Shown here: one piece after another, positions 17,913 through 26,804 of the stretch
Position numbering within the stretch: the stretch's first letter is position 1
How the letters are laid out: the number at the start of each line of letters is the position of its first letter
From: Maribacter sp. BPC-D8
GTDB lineage: Bacteria > Bacteroidota > Bacteroidia > Flavobacteriales > Flavobacteriaceae
Direction: 5' to 3'
Assembly: GCF_035207705.1 (NCBI RefSeq)
Contig: NZ_CP128187.1
Location: forward strand, 4,092,001 to 4,156,000
Length of the DNA stretch: 64,000 nucleotides
Translations under genes and position numbers: made by a program
The notes under the pieces: generated by a model
Databases searched by the model: none
Told to the model about the DNA's origin: nothing
The model's input: the letters and a program-made list of their open reading frames with translations, nothing else

Positions 17913-18566
17913 CTATTTTAGAAAGCTTCCCATAATAACTAAGGGTGCAATTTCGAGTGCGCAAAGGTACAAAATAAAATAGAAAAAATAGGTGCTTATG
18001 AATTTTTGATAATTCCTGAGGACTGTTACCCAACCAATTATATTAATAACGAAAAACATAATGAGGGCAATAATAATTACGATTTGTGAGTCAATAAAAA
18101 CATAGGCTAAAAATATATTAGCAATGAAAAGAACAATACCTGCATAGTTAAGGTAAGTTAGTTTCTTAAAAATCAACTCATTAAAGGTGTTATATGAATT
18201 AAATATGAATCCGTTGAATAATTGCGCCATTGTTTTCGCAGTTATAAATAAGAAAACACCTGCAAGAAGTAAAGGAAAAATATAGGGGTTTTTTGCTTCG
18301 GTAGGGTTTAAATATGAACGCCAAATAAAAAAAATAAATAAGGTCGTATTTATGATTTGAAACACGCTCATTTGAAAATGAAACCAATTAAACAGCTTTT
18401 CTTTCTTTGTATACATCGTAATGTACTTGTTGTTAAAAGGAAGAATAATGAAGTTTAAAAAACGGGTATAATAGATGCTTTTTGCAATTAACGGGAACAA
18501 CAGACTAACCATAAGTGTTATGGTGATCCAATCAGTTTGCTCAAAAGTTCTTGCAATAGGTTCCAT
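17913..18566 (-). CDS. DUF4271 membrane protein
   Basis: The 217-residue protein has about six membrane segments and contains NFIILPFNNKYITMY and LFNWFHFQMSVFQIINTTLF, the recognisable DUF4271 core. Its function is unknown. In flavobacteria it commonly precedes hemD, as it does here with an 8-bp gap. Its ATG overlaps the stop of the upstream glycosyltransferase by one base (TAATG), so translation is coupled. A role linked to haem or envelope glycan synthesis would be guesswork. Confidence 0.85.
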   Translation of the reverse strand: MEPIARTFEQTDWITITLMVSLLFPLIAKSIYYTRFLNFIILPFNNKYITMYTKKEKLFNWFHFQMSVFQIINTTLFIFFIWRSYLNPTEAKNPYIFPLLLAGVFLFITAKTMAQLFNGFIFNSYNTFNELIFKKLTYLNYAGIVLFIANIFLAYVFIDSQIVIIIALIMFFVINIIGWVTVLRNYQKFISTYFFYFILYLCALEIAPLVIMGSFLK

Positions 18567-20245
18567 TATTTAACAGGAATTGCTTTTCCGTTTAGACCGT
18601 ATAAAAGATCGTTCTCAGAAATAACTACTCTAAAGTAGCCAATGTTTTCCTTTTTTGTTTTAGGAAGTTGAAATATAAAATTAGTAGTGTCTTGTTGCTT
18701 TAAGAATGTAATGCCCGTTTGGATAGATTTTGGAGTCATTTGAAGTGTCTCTACAGGAATTTTGTAATCATCCATATAACTTACAGCAAACTTCAGTTTT
18801 TTAAGGTCTATATCTTCTTGGTATGGATTGTAGATTTTAAGTTCAATACTTTCTTCTGAGTTCAAAGTAACAGGAATGTCCTCTACAATACAATCTAACT
18901 TTCGGTACGACTGAAAGTTAGCTATGTATTTGCCTTTGTATAAGCCGCCATCTTCTCTAGTGTACGTAAATGTTGGGTTATTTGCATATTTAGAAACATA
19001 AGCCACGTCTTTACCGCGAACCTGCTCTTCAGAGCCATCAATTGAGTATTGATTTTTTCGATACATAAAGTTGTTCAAAGAAAACGTCGGTGTTGCATCG
19101 GTGTAAAAAGAGTACATAGGGGCATTTCTGTACGAGTTTTCAAATACCACAGGTATATTGCCAACTTCTTCTTCAATAGCCTCTGCCCATTCTTTATTAC
19201 CATGACTTTCGTAATAGAAATTAAAAAGTAAAGGTTGGTAGGCAAGTCCCATTCTTAAATAAATAATTAGAACAGTATTGATGAGTCCTAATCTGAAAAT
19301 CCAGGTTAAGGCTTGTTTGTTCTGTAGCATGTAGTTAAAGGCAATAATCACCAATGGTATGCAAACAATAATAATCCATTGTGTTTGAACCCTTCTGTTA
19401 AAACTAGAAACAAAAAAGAAAATAAGTACGCCGTAAGTAAGATAGATCAGAGCCTTGTTGAATAGGTCATTACTTTTAGTTTTAAACAACGCTTTGTAAA
19501 TAAACGGAAAGGTTAAACCGAATATGGCAACCAAGTTTACAAAGAAACCTAGGGTGTATTTTTCGAAACGATATGCACCGTTGGGGCGTTCATATAAATG
19601 ATATTTTATAGATACAAAGTCATTTTCGTATAACCAATAAAAATGGGGGGCATAGCAAAACAAAGCCACTGCTACGGCTAGCCATGCATATTTGTTGGTG
19701 GTAAGTTTAAGGTTTGAAAGTAGTACAAAGAATATGACCAGTACGGCATGGTACTTACTGTACATTAAGGCAGCCATAAATATACCCATCACTATCGCTA
19801 AAGCTGCGGTTGGTTTTTTAATGAAATACTTGTAGGTCAATAAAAAGCAACTCGTAAAAAATAATAGGGGAGTATCTGGTAATGTGAAAAAGCCATAAGC
19901 ATTTAGCAGTGTCATCGAAAACACCAATACAAAGAAGTGTTTAATGTATTCGTTCTTTTTTGGGTTGTCTATCATTAACCAAAGAAGAATAATATTGACA
20001 GCAGATAGTACGCAGCTCATGAAGCGAACACCTAGTTCGCCATTAAAAAAGAAGCTGCTGATTTTCACCATCAAGGCCACCATCGGCGGGTGGTCAAAAT
20101 AACCCCAAGCCATATTCTGACTGTAGTACCAGTAATAAGCTTCGTCAAAAATGAGTTGCGTATAACTAGATTGAATAAGGTTAAGAATGAATATTACAGC
20201 TAAAAAAAAGTAAAACTGCTTCGGAATTTTAGTCAACATTTGCAT
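18566..20245 (-). CDS. GT39/ArnT-like membrane glycosyltransferase
   Basis: The 559-residue protein has about ten N-terminal membrane helices (residues 10-360) and a C-terminal extracytoplasmic beta-rich domain (about 370-559). The first loop carries FDEAYYWYYSQNMAWGYFDHPPMVA near residues 33-57. It contains the Asp-Glu pair and the YFDHPPM block of the PMT/ArnT family, which transfers a sugar from a polyprenyl-phosphate carrier in the periplasm. A polyprenol-phosphate-mannose synthase gene starts 129 bp away on the other strand, so that enzyme may make the donor. The acceptor (protein, lipid A or polysaccharide) is unknown. ATGs at 20245 and 20239 are both possible starts. Confidence 0.88.
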   Translation of the reverse strand: MQMLTKIPKQFYFFLAVIFILNLIQSSYTQLIFDEAYYWYYSQNMAWGYFDHPPMVALMVKISSFFFNGELGVRFMSCVLSAVNIILLWLMIDNPKKNEYIKHFFVLVFSMTLLNAYGFFTLPDTPLLFFTSCFLLTYKYFIKKPTAALAIVMGIFMAALMYSKYHAVLVIFFVLLSNLKLTTNKYAWLAVAVALFCYAPHFYWLYENDFVSIKYHLYERPNGAYRFEKYTLGFFVNLVAIFGLTFPFIYKALFKTKSNDLFNKALIYLTYGVLIFFFVSSFNRRVQTQWIIIVCIPLVIIAFNYMLQNKQALTWIFRLGLINTVLIIYLRMGLAYQPLLFNFYYESHGNKEWAEAIEEEVGNIPVVFENSYRNAPMYSFYTDATPTFSLNNFMYRKNQYSIDGSEEQVRGKDVAYVSKYANNPTFTYTREDGGLYKGKYIANFQSYRKLDCIVEDIPVTLNSEESIELKIYNPYQEDIDLKKLKFAVSYMDDYKIPVETLQMTPKSIQTGITFLKQQDTTNFIFQLPKTKKENIGYFRVVISENDLLYGLNGKAIPVK

Positions 20246-20344
20246 CGGTTACTAAATGGCAAAATTACAAATTTAAGGTTAGCTACCTAGTGTAAAAATT
20301 TCATAAAGGTATTGTTGTCCATTTTAATAAGACTTTTAAAACCT

Positions 20345-20352
20345 TACTTTTG
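20345..20352 (+). promoter_or_regulatory. Candidate -7 element for the GT2-pyrC-DUF4296 operon
   Basis: TACTTTTG matches TAnnTTTG exactly, 22 bp before the ATG at 20375. A convincing -33 TTTG at the usual distance is not visible; TTG at 20315 is too far. Confidence 0.4.
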
Positions 20353-20374
20353 TCGAAACACCTATAAATAATAT

Positions 20375-21103
20375 ATGTCTAGTAGTATCGTAATCATACC
20401 TACGTATAACGAAATTGAGAATGTAGAGGCTATAATTCGTGCGGTATTTGATTTGCAGAAAGAATTTCATGTTCTCATAGTAGATGATAATTCTCCAGAC
20501 AAAACAGGAGATTGTGTTCGCGGTCTTCAAGAAGAGTTTAAGGGGAAATTGTTTTTAGAGACTAGACTAGAGAAATCAGGTTTAGGTACTGCATACATTC
20601 ACGGTTTTAAATGGGCGATAGCGAAGGGTTACGACTATATATTTGAAATGGATGCTGATTTTTCGCATACACCATCAGATTTGTTAAGATTGCTGAAAGC
20701 CTGTGAGAACGGTGCTGATTTGGCGGTGGGTTCTCGATATAAAAAAGGAGTAAATGTAGTCAATTGGCCACTACACAGAGTCTTGTTGTCATATGGTGCT
20801 TCAATATATGTAAAGCTGATTACCGGTATGCGTGTAGATGATCCTACCGCTGGTTTTGTATGTTATAAAAGAAAAGTGTTGGAAGCTATAGATTTAGATT
20901 CGGTTCGTTTTGTAGGTTATGCATTTCAAATTGAAATGAAGTTTAGGGCGCATTTAAAGCACTTTAAAATAGAAGAAGTTTCTATTATTTTTAGAGACCG
21001 GGTATTAGGAAAGTCAAAAATGAGTTCTTCGATTATTAGTGAGGCTATTTTTGGGGTGTTTATTATGAAAATGAGAAGTCTATTTTTGAAAAATAAGTTT
21101 TAG
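20375..21103 (+). CDS. Polyprenol monophosphomannose synthase (DPM1-like GT2)
   Basis: The 242-residue cytoplasmic family-2 glycosyltransferase begins SIVIIPTYNEIENVEAII, has the nucleotide motif VDDNSPDKTGD near residues 37-47 and the metal-binding FEMDADFSHTPSDL near 91-104. The last part (RVLGKSKMSSSIISEAIFGVF) is the RxxGxSKM block of dolichol-phosphate mannose synthases. These make polyprenyl-phosphate-mannose from GDP-mannose at the inner leaflet. The protein lacks the C-terminal membrane anchor found in some homologues. It is first in an operon with pyrC (2-bp gap) and divergent from the GT39 gene. Confidence 0.92.
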   Translation: MSSSIVIIPTYNEIENVEAIIRAVFDLQKEFHVLIVDDNSPDKTGDCVRGLQEEFKGKLFLETRLEKSGLGTAYIHGFKWAIAKGYDYIFEMDADFSHTPSDLLRLLKACENGADLAVGSRYKKGVNVVNWPLHRVLLSYGASIYVKLITGMRVDDPTAGFVCYKRKVLEAIDLDSVRFVGYAFQIEMKFRAHLKHFKIEEVSIIFRDRVLGKSKMSSSIISEAIFGVFIMKMRSLFLKNKF

Positions 21104-21105
21104 TT

Positions 21106-22443
21106 ATGGGTAAAATTTTATTGAAAAACGGAATAATAGTTAATGAGGGAGTAGCACAAGACAGTGATATTCTAATTGTTGATGATATTATCGCAAAAAT
21201 CGGAAAAGACATATCTGATGCAGATGCCGAAGTTATAGACGTTACGGGTAAACATATATTACCTGGTGTAATAGATGATCAAGTTCATTTTAGAGAACCT
21301 GGTCTTACCCATAAAGGCACCATAGCAACTGAGAGTAGAGCAGCACTTGCGGGTGGTATTACCACTTTCATGGAGCAGCCCAACACAACGCCGCAAACGA
21401 CCACAATAGAAAAGTTAGAAGAAAAGTTTGCAACCGCAGCCAATTCTGCATTTGCCAATTATTCTTTTCTATTCGGTGGTACCAATGATAATCTTGAAGA
21501 ATTAAAGAAACTTGATAAAAATGCCTGTTCAGGTATTAAATTATTTTTAGGATCATCGACAGGTAATATGTTGGTAGATGATGAAAAAGTAATTGAAAGT
21601 ATATTCAGTAATACCGAAATGGTGATCTCTGCACATTGCGAAGATGAAACGACCATTCGTAAAAACATGGTGAAGTATAAGGCAGAGTACGGCGATGATA
21701 TTCCTATTGCCATGCATCCTATTATTAGAAGCGAAGAAGCTTGTTATCTTTCTTCATCAAGGGCAATTGCGTTGGCTAAGAAAACAGGTGCGAGGTTGCA
21801 CGTTTTTCATTTATCCACCGGAAAAGAAACCGATTTATTCCGCAATGATATTCCGTTAGAGCAAAAGAAAATTACTGCAGAAGTATGTATACATCACTTG
21901 TGGTTTTCTGATGCCGATTATGCAAAAAAAGGAACGTTGATCAAATGGAACCCTGCGGTGAAAACAGCCAAGGATAGAGATATGTTATGGGATGCGCTGT
22001 TAGATGACCGAATAGATGTCATCGCAACCGATCATGCGCCTCATTTATTAGAAGAAAAAGACAATGTGTATACCAAAGCACCTTCTGGCGGCCCATTAGT
22101 GCAACATGCATTAAATGCTATGTTAGAGAAGGTAAGAGAGGGGAAGATCACACTAGAGAAAATGGTACAGAAAATGTGTCATAACCCAGCGATTTTATTT
22201 CAAATAGAAAAGCGTGGGTATATACGTGAAGGCTATTATGCCGATTTGGTAGTAGCAGATTTAAATAGTTCTTGGACGGTTACAAAAGAAAATATCGCTT
22301 ATAAATGTAAATGGTCTCCTTTTGAGGATACTACATTCTCATCTAAGATTGTACATACGTTCATTAACGGACATTTAGGGTATAGTAACGGACAGTTTTC
22401 TGAGAAACGAAATGCAAAAAGGCTAACATTCAATAGACCATGA
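21106..22443 (+). CDS. pyrC: Dihydroorotase, with Gln in place of the first HxH histidine
   Basis: The 445-residue amidohydrolase catalyses the third step of pyrimidine synthesis (carbamoyl-aspartate to dihydroorotate). Metal-site residues visible are H61 in DDQVHFREPG (57-66), K145 in GIKLFLGSS (the likely carboxylated Lys), H177 in SAHCEDE, H232/H235 in HVFHLS and D309 in ATDHAPH. The usual D-x-H-x-H motif reads D57-D-Q59-V-H61, so the first His ligand is Gln. The rest of the family blocks are intact (GGITTFMEQPNT, GGPLVQHALNAML). The stop overlaps the next ATG by 4 bp (ATGA). Confidence 0.92.
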   Translation: MGKILLKNGIIVNEGVAQDSDILIVDDIIAKIGKDISDADAEVIDVTGKHILPGVIDDQVHFREPGLTHKGTIATESRAALAGGITTFMEQPNTTPQTTTIEKLEEKFATAANSAFANYSFLFGGTNDNLEELKKLDKNACSGIKLFLGSSTGNMLVDDEKVIESIFSNTEMVISAHCEDETTIRKNMVKYKAEYGDDIPIAMHPIIRSEEACYLSSSRAIALAKKTGARLHVFHLSTGKETDLFRNDIPLEQKKITAEVCIHHLWFSDADYAKKGTLIKWNPAVKTAKDRDMLWDALLDDRIDVIATDHAPHLLEEKDNVYTKAPSGGPLVQHALNAMLEKVREGKITLEKMVQKMCHNPAILFQIEKRGYIREGYYADLVVADLNSSWTVTKENIAYKCKWSPFEDTTFSSKIVHTFINGHLGYSNGQFSEKRNAKRLTFNRP

Positions 22444-22874
22444 AGCACTTATTCTTTTTAGTGGTAGCGATGTTAATGCTTTCTTCGTGTGCAGAAGAAT
22501 TAGTAGAAAAGCCAGATAATTTAATACCAGAAGATAAGATGGTGGCGGTTATTAAAGAGATGGCTATTGTCAATGCTGCAAAAGCGACGAACCTTTCTAA
22601 ACTACGCGAAAATGGTGTAGAGCCAACATCTTTCATATTTAAGAAGTTTGAAATCGATAGTGCCCAATTTGTAGATAGTGACAGGTACTATGCGTCAAAA
22701 CCTTTACGATACGAAAATATGTATAAGAAGGTGGAGTCTGATCTAGAAGATCAACGTTTAAAATTAGAAACTGAGAAAAGAATTAGAGATAGTTTAAGTG
22801 TTGTTGAGAAGTCTAAAAAGAACATCGATATTAAAGTGAAAGACTCGGTATCGTCTAAGAGTGTTCAGAAATAA
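22440..22874 (+). CDS. DUF4296 lipoprotein
   Basis: The 144-residue protein has a lipoprotein signal with lipobox LMLSSC (Cys17). A conserved core IPEDKMVAVIKEMAIVNAAKAT and KFEIDSAQFVDSDRYYASKPLRYENMYKKVESDLE follows, matching DUF4296, a Bacteroidota-specific family of unknown function. The end is Lys/Ser-rich and coiled-coil-like. Start and stop overlap the upstream pyrC by 4 bp, so it is the third gene of that operon. Its 3' end overlaps the convergent SDR gene by 20 bp. Confidence 0.85.
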   Translation: MKHLFFLVVAMLMLSSCAEELVEKPDNLIPEDKMVAVIKEMAIVNAAKATNLSKLRENGVEPTSFIFKKFEIDSAQFVDSDRYYASKPLRYENMYKKVESDLEDQRLKLETEKRIRDSLSVVEKSKKNIDIKVKDSVSSKSVQK

Positions 22875-23862
22875 ATAGCTTCGAAGAAAATTTCACTTGT
22901 TCGTCTAAGTTCTCAAATTCCATATTCAACTTCTTCTTTATTTTCTTGTTATTGAATGTAGTAGGGTTTTTTAGTCCGTAGATAGTACTTTTTGTTATCG
23001 TTCTTGGGCTTCCGGTTATTAGGTTTCTAAGTCTATCTGCAAACTTCCCGATATTTAACTGCCAAAATTTTAAAGATGTAGAAGGTGGCTTTTTATCCAT
23101 CGATAAAGCAATTTTTTTCAATATCTCTTGATAGGTCAAGTTTTCTGCTACCAGTATAAAACGTTCATTATAAATATCAGAATTCATAAGTGCGATCATA
23201 ATATTAGTAACATCGTTTACAGTTACAAACCCTGATCCGCCTGGTGGGTAATAATTATATCCTTTAGAAGCGGTTTTGAAGAAAGAACCACTACCGCTAT
23301 TCCAAAATCCTGGACCAAGAATCACTCCCGGGTTTACAATTACGACTTCAAGATTTTCTTGAGCACCACGCCAAACTTCCATTTCGGCTAGGTGCTTTGT
23401 TATCGCATATGGATTAGCATTCTGTCGTGTCCACTCCGTTTCTTCGTCAGCGTGTTCATTGGTAATCGTTCTTCCGATAGTGCCAATGGTACTTACATGG
23501 CATAGTTTTTTGATACCGTTCGCAATACAGATATTTACAATATTAGCGGTGCCTTCTCTATTTATACGTTCCAATTTTTTGAAATCTGACGGGTCAAAAG
23601 AAATATAAGCGGCACAGTGGTAAACATAGGTAATGCTTTCAAAAGCATTTTCTAAAGAAGGTATATCTAAAATATCAGCCTGTACCCAATCGATTTTAGC
23701 GAATAAAGAAGCAGAATCGTCAGCGTAGTAAGAGAAGATTTTTTTTACCTGAGTAAGCTTATCTTCAGTTCTATACAAAGCCTGAACAGCTGTATTGTTC
23801 ATCGTTAATTTCAGTAGCAAATGCGACCCCACCAAACCCGTGCCTCCTGTAACTAATACCAT
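22855..23862 (-). CDS. Extended SDR: NAD-dependent epimerase/dehydratase-like protein
   Basis: The 335-residue protein starts with the Rossmann motif VTGGTGLVGSH at residues 4-14. YHCAAYISF follows near residue 80 and then the catalytic-type YAITK near residue 155 with upstream STIGTIG. It resembles dihydroflavonol-4-reductase-like SDRs of Bacteroidota (VNPGVILGPGFWNSGSGSFF). The substrate is unknown. The gene is convergent and overlapping with DUF4296, and divergent from tyrS. Length is typical for extended SDRs. Confidence 0.88.
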   Translation of the reverse strand: MVLVTGGTGLVGSHLLLKLTMNNTAVQALYRTEDKLTQVKKIFSYYADDSASLFAKIDWVQADILDIPSLENAFESITYVYHCAAYISFDPSDFKKLERINREGTANIVNICIANGIKKLCHVSTIGTIGRTITNEHADEETEWTRQNANPYAITKHLAEMEVWRGAQENLEVVIVNPGVILGPGFWNSGSGSFFKTASKGYNYYPPGGSGFVTVNDVTNIMIALMNSDIYNERFILVAENLTYQEILKKIALSMDKKPPSTSLKFWQLNIGKFADRLRNLITGSPRTITKSTIYGLKNPTTFNNKKIKKKLNMEFENLDEQVKFSSKLFISEHS

Positions 23863-23910
23863 AATTCAAATTTAGGAAATACAGATGGATAAATTCATGC
23901 TTTAATCTAC

Positions 23911-23941
23911 TGTGTACTGGCAAGAATTCCATTTATATTTG
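23911..23941 (+). promoter_or_regulatory. Candidate promoter of tyrS
   Basis: TATATTTG at 23934-23941 matches TAnnTTTG exactly. TGTG at 23911-23914, 19 bp upstream, is a three-of-four match to TTTG. The ATG at 23967 follows 25 bp later. Confidence 0.5.
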
Positions 23942-23966
23942 CACTTCAATTAAAATACAGGAAGAG

Positions 23967-25259
23967 ATGACAAATTTTGTCAAGGAGTTACAATGGCGCG
24001 GAATGTTGCATGATGCAATGCCAGGAACAGAAGAACATTTATTAGAAAATATGCAGTCTGCGTATGTGGGTATAGATCCAACCGCAGATTCTTTACATAT
24101 AGGTCACTTGGTAGGGGTAATGATGCTTCGTCATTTTCAATTGGCAGGGCACAAACCATATGCTTTAATAGGTGGTGCAACAGGTATGATCGGTGATCCT
24201 TCTGGTAAATCTACAGAACGTAATTTACTTGATGAGAAAACACTTCGTCATAATCAGAATGCCTTAAAAGATCAATTATCTCGTTTTTTAGATTTTTCTG
24301 GAGATGAAGAAAATGCCGCCGTTTTGGTCAATAATTATGACTGGATGAAAGACTTCTCTTTCTTAGAATTCATTAGAGATGTAGGTAAGCATATTACGGT
24401 AAACTACATGATGTCTAAAGACTCTGTAAAAAAACGCCTTTCATCAGAAGCAAAAGAAGGTATGTCATTTACTGAATTTACCTACCAATTGGTTCAAGGG
24501 TACGATTTTCTGCACTTGTACAGGGAACATAATTGTAGCCTTCAAATGGGTGGTAGTGATCAGTGGGGTAATATTACTACGGGTACAGAATTAATTAGAA
24601 GAATAGCCGGTGGTAAAGGGTATGCACTTACGTGCCCGTTAATTACAAAGGCAGATGGTACTAAATTCGGTAAAACAGAAGGCGGTAACGTTTGGTTAGA
24701 TGCTGAAAGAACATCACCATATAAATTCTACCAATACTGGTTGAACACATCAGATGATGATGCCAATAAATACATAAAGATTTTTACTTTGTTGGGTCAA
24801 CAAGAAATTGAAGATTTAATAAAAGAACATGCAGAAGCACCGCATTTAAGATTACTACAAAAGAGGTTAGCCGACGAAATTACCGTTATGGTACATTCTA
24901 AAGATGATTTAGATAATGCAGAACGTGCAAGTCAAATTTTGTTTGGTAAGTCTACAGCGTCTGATTTAAAAGGATTGAATGAAAAAACATTCTTAGAAAT
25001 TTTTGATGGCGTACCTCAAGCAGAACTTTCAAAATCTGAATTGACAGACGGTCTAGATATGATCGGGGCATTGGCAGCTAAAACTAACTTTTTAGGATCT
25101 AATGGTGAGGCAAGAAGAGAATTAAAGCAAAATTCAATTTCAGTAAATAAAGAGAAAGTAAAAGAAGAGTTTTTGATTACTGCTGATGATTTGATAAATG
25201 ACAAGTTTGTCTTATTACAAAGAGGTAAGAAGAACTATTTTGTATTGGTATTTAACTAG
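23967..25259 (+). CDS. tyrS: Tyrosyl-tRNA synthetase
   Basis: The 430-residue class Ic enzyme charges tRNA-Tyr. The HIGH motif is at residues 44-47 ([10 protein letters not shown]), the tyrosine pocket is in YDFLHLY and [11 protein letters not shown], and the KMSKS-equivalent is KFGKT at about 233-237. The C-terminal 70 residues form an S4-like RNA-binding domain ([17 protein letters not shown]). Length fits the bacterial TyrRS of the TyrS type. It has its own promoter and is followed by a small lipoprotein gene after 25 bp. Confidence 0.98.
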   Translation: MTNFVKELQWRGMLHDAMPGTEEHLLENMQSAYVGIDPTADSLHIGHLVGVMMLRHFQLAGHKPYALIGGATGMIGDPSGKSTERNLLDEKTLRHNQNALKDQLSRFLDFSGDEENAAVLVNNYDWMKDFSFLEFIRDVGKHITVNYMMSKDSVKKRLSSEAKEGMSFTEFTYQLVQGYDFLHLYREHNCSLQMGGSDQWGNITTGTELIRRIAGGKGYALTCPLITKADGTKFGKTEGGNVWLDAERTSPYKFYQYWLNTSDDDANKYIKIFTLLGQQEIEDLIKEHAEAPHLRLLQKRLADEITVMVHSKDDLDNAERASQILFGKSTASDLKGLNEKTFLEIFDGVPQAELSKSELTDGLDMIGALAAKTNFLGSNGEARRELKQNSISVNKEKVKEEFLITADDLINDKFVLLQRGKKNYFVLVFN

Positions 25260-25284
25260 ATAAATTTCTTTTAGACTGTATTTT

Positions 25285-25668
25285 ATGAAGTTGAAACTTG
25301 TAGCAGTATTGTTCTTGTTATTTATTTCTTGTAGTGATGATGATCGCGTAATAGAAGATCTGGCTTTAGAAGGCGAATGGATACTTTCTAATGTTGTTTG
25401 TTATTGTGGTTTTGAGGAGGATATAGATTTTTCTTTAACCACAATTAATTTCGATTCAAGCAGAAGTATGGTTACCGTTACCAATGAAAGTGAATATGCT
25501 TTTTTCAGAGAAAATGGGGAGCATTTTTATGGCGGACAAGCCAATAGAATCAATTTTTCTGACGGTTCTGTGTACTTTTTCGAAACTAGAGGTGAGCAAC
25601 TTATACTTACGTATGAAGACAATCCTGATATTGCAGATGATGAGGTAACCTTTGTTTTTACGCGCTAG
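25285..25668 (+). CDS. Small acidic surface-type lipoprotein (lipocalin-like)
   Basis: The 127-residue protein has a lipoprotein signal peptide with lipobox LFISC. The Cys is followed by SDDDR, which resembles the Bacteroidota lipoprotein export signal for the outer face. The mature part (LEGEWILSNVVCYCGFEEDIDF ... TRGEQLILTYED) has the strand pattern of small lipocalin-like proteins. No function is known. It lies just after tyrS and is the first of three unrelated-looking small lipoproteins in a row. Confidence 0.7.
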   Translation: MKLKLVAVLFLLFISCSDDDRVIEDLALEGEWILSNVVCYCGFEEDIDFSLTTINFDSSRSMVTVTNESEYAFFRENGEHFYGGQANRINFSDGSVYFFETRGEQLILTYEDNPDIADDEVTFVFTR

Positions 25669-25746
25669 TAAAGAGTACGTCATTTAGGGTAGTTATTTTT
25701 AAATATTTCTTTTAGAATAGCGTTTGTTAGCATAAACCCCCAAGTT

Positions 25747-26280
25747 ATGTTTAAGAAGAGTATTGCTATTATCTGTTTGTTTACATTGTTTACTGCTTGC
25801 GATAAGCTCGATGATTTGACAAAGTTTGATATGGAATATAGCCAGCGCGCTACTATACCTTCTACTGCAGGTATCGATTTACCTTTTGATGTTTTTACTC
25901 CAGAAATAGAGACGAATTCCGAATCTACTTTTGAAGTAAACGATACCAGAAAAGACCTTATTGAAGAAATTAAGTTGACCGAATTAGAATTGGTTATCAT
26001 TTCGCCAGAAAGTGCTGATTTCAGCTTTTTAAATTCGATAGAAGTATATATCTCTGCGGATGGACTAGAAGAAATTAGAATTGCGAGTTTAGACGAAGTT
26101 CCTGAAGATGCTGGTAATAAAATAACTTTAGATACTTCAGATACAGATTTGAAAGAGTATATAAAGAGCGATGAATTCAGCTTGCGATTAAATACCGTTA
26201 CCGACGAGTTAATGAGTAGCGACCACGAATTAGAGGTGAATTCTACCTTTTTTGTAGATGCCAAAATATTAGGACTTTAA
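25747..26280 (+). CDS. Hypothetical lipoprotein
   Basis: The 177-residue protein has a signal peptide ending in lipobox LFTAC, followed by DKLDD. The mature part is acidic and rich in beta-strand patterns (IKLTELELVIISPESADFSFLNSIEVYISADGLEEIRIASL). I recognise no family. An antisense ORF of 194 codons covers most of it, but only this strand has a coherent signal peptide and lipobox. It sits between two other small lipoprotein genes on the same strand. Confidence 0.7.
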   Translation: MFKKSIAIICLFTLFTACDKLDDLTKFDMEYSQRATIPSTAGIDLPFDVFTPEIETNSESTFEVNDTRKDLIEEIKLTELELVIISPESADFSFLNSIEVYISADGLEEIRIASLDEVPEDAGNKITLDTSDTDLKEYIKSDEFSLRLNTVTDELMSSDHELEVNSTFFVDAKILGL

Positions 26281-26349
26281 TTTAAGATTGCCTTAACGCA
26301 ACTATTTGTTAAGTTGGGTATCTTGTAACTAGTTAAAAGTCTTCGAGCT

Positions 26350-26799
26350 ATGAAAAGATATGCCCTTTTATTTTTGTTTCTTGTTTTTCTTACCTCTTGT
26401 GCTAATGACGATGATTTCGGATTAGAGTCAACACAATTTGTATTCTCAGAACAAAAATGGGAGCTAACTCAAATGTCTGGTAGTTTTCAAAATTCAGAAA
26501 CTACAGGCGAAGAAATGGAATGGCAAGAATATTACATTTTTTCACCAGAAGGTACTTTTGTAAAATCAAGAACTATTGGTGATGAGCTTGTTGAAGCTAC
26601 GGGTAGTTTTGAGGTCGTAGAATACGAGAATGATCTAAATCATTACTTAGAACTAACCTTTGAAACAGGTAACGAATTGGCAGGTAATTGTACGGGCGAC
26701 GATAAAGAGCTTTTAATGTACAGAAATTCAACCATGATTTCTAGCCTTTGGATGGCTTGTGATGGACCTGGGTTAGATTATTCGCTGAGTAAGAATTAA
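26350..26799 (+). CDS. Small lipocalin-like lipoprotein
   Basis: The 149-residue protein has lipobox FLTSC followed by ANDDD, again an acidic export-signal-like stretch. The mature part (FSEQKWELTQMSGSFQNSE ... YIFSPEGTFVKSR ... ATGSFEV) has the W-x-L...G and G-x-F patterns of lipocalin-like Bacteroidota lipoproteins. Two Cys in the C-terminal half (GNCTGDDKE and WMACDG) could form a disulfide. Function is unknown. It ends 5 bp before the convergent DUF3857 gene. Confidence 0.7.
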   Translation: MKRYALLFLFLVFLTSCANDDDFGLESTQFVFSEQKWELTQMSGSFQNSETTGEEMEWQEYYIFSPEGTFVKSRTIGDELVEATGSFEVVEYENDLNHYLELTFETGNELAGNCTGDDKELLMYRNSTMISSLWMACDGPGLDYSLSKN

Positions 26800-26804
26800 A
26801 TCTC

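Noticed and set aside
17905..18033. N-terminal extension of hemD
   Set aside because: It overlaps the DUF4271 coding region and gives a protein longer than the family.
25680..26264. 194-codon open frame antisense to the lipoprotein gene at 25747-26280
   Set aside because: It is Ser/Lys/Ile-rich, has no recognisable domain, and mirrors a gene with a clear lipoprotein signal; typical shadow of AT-rich coding DNA.
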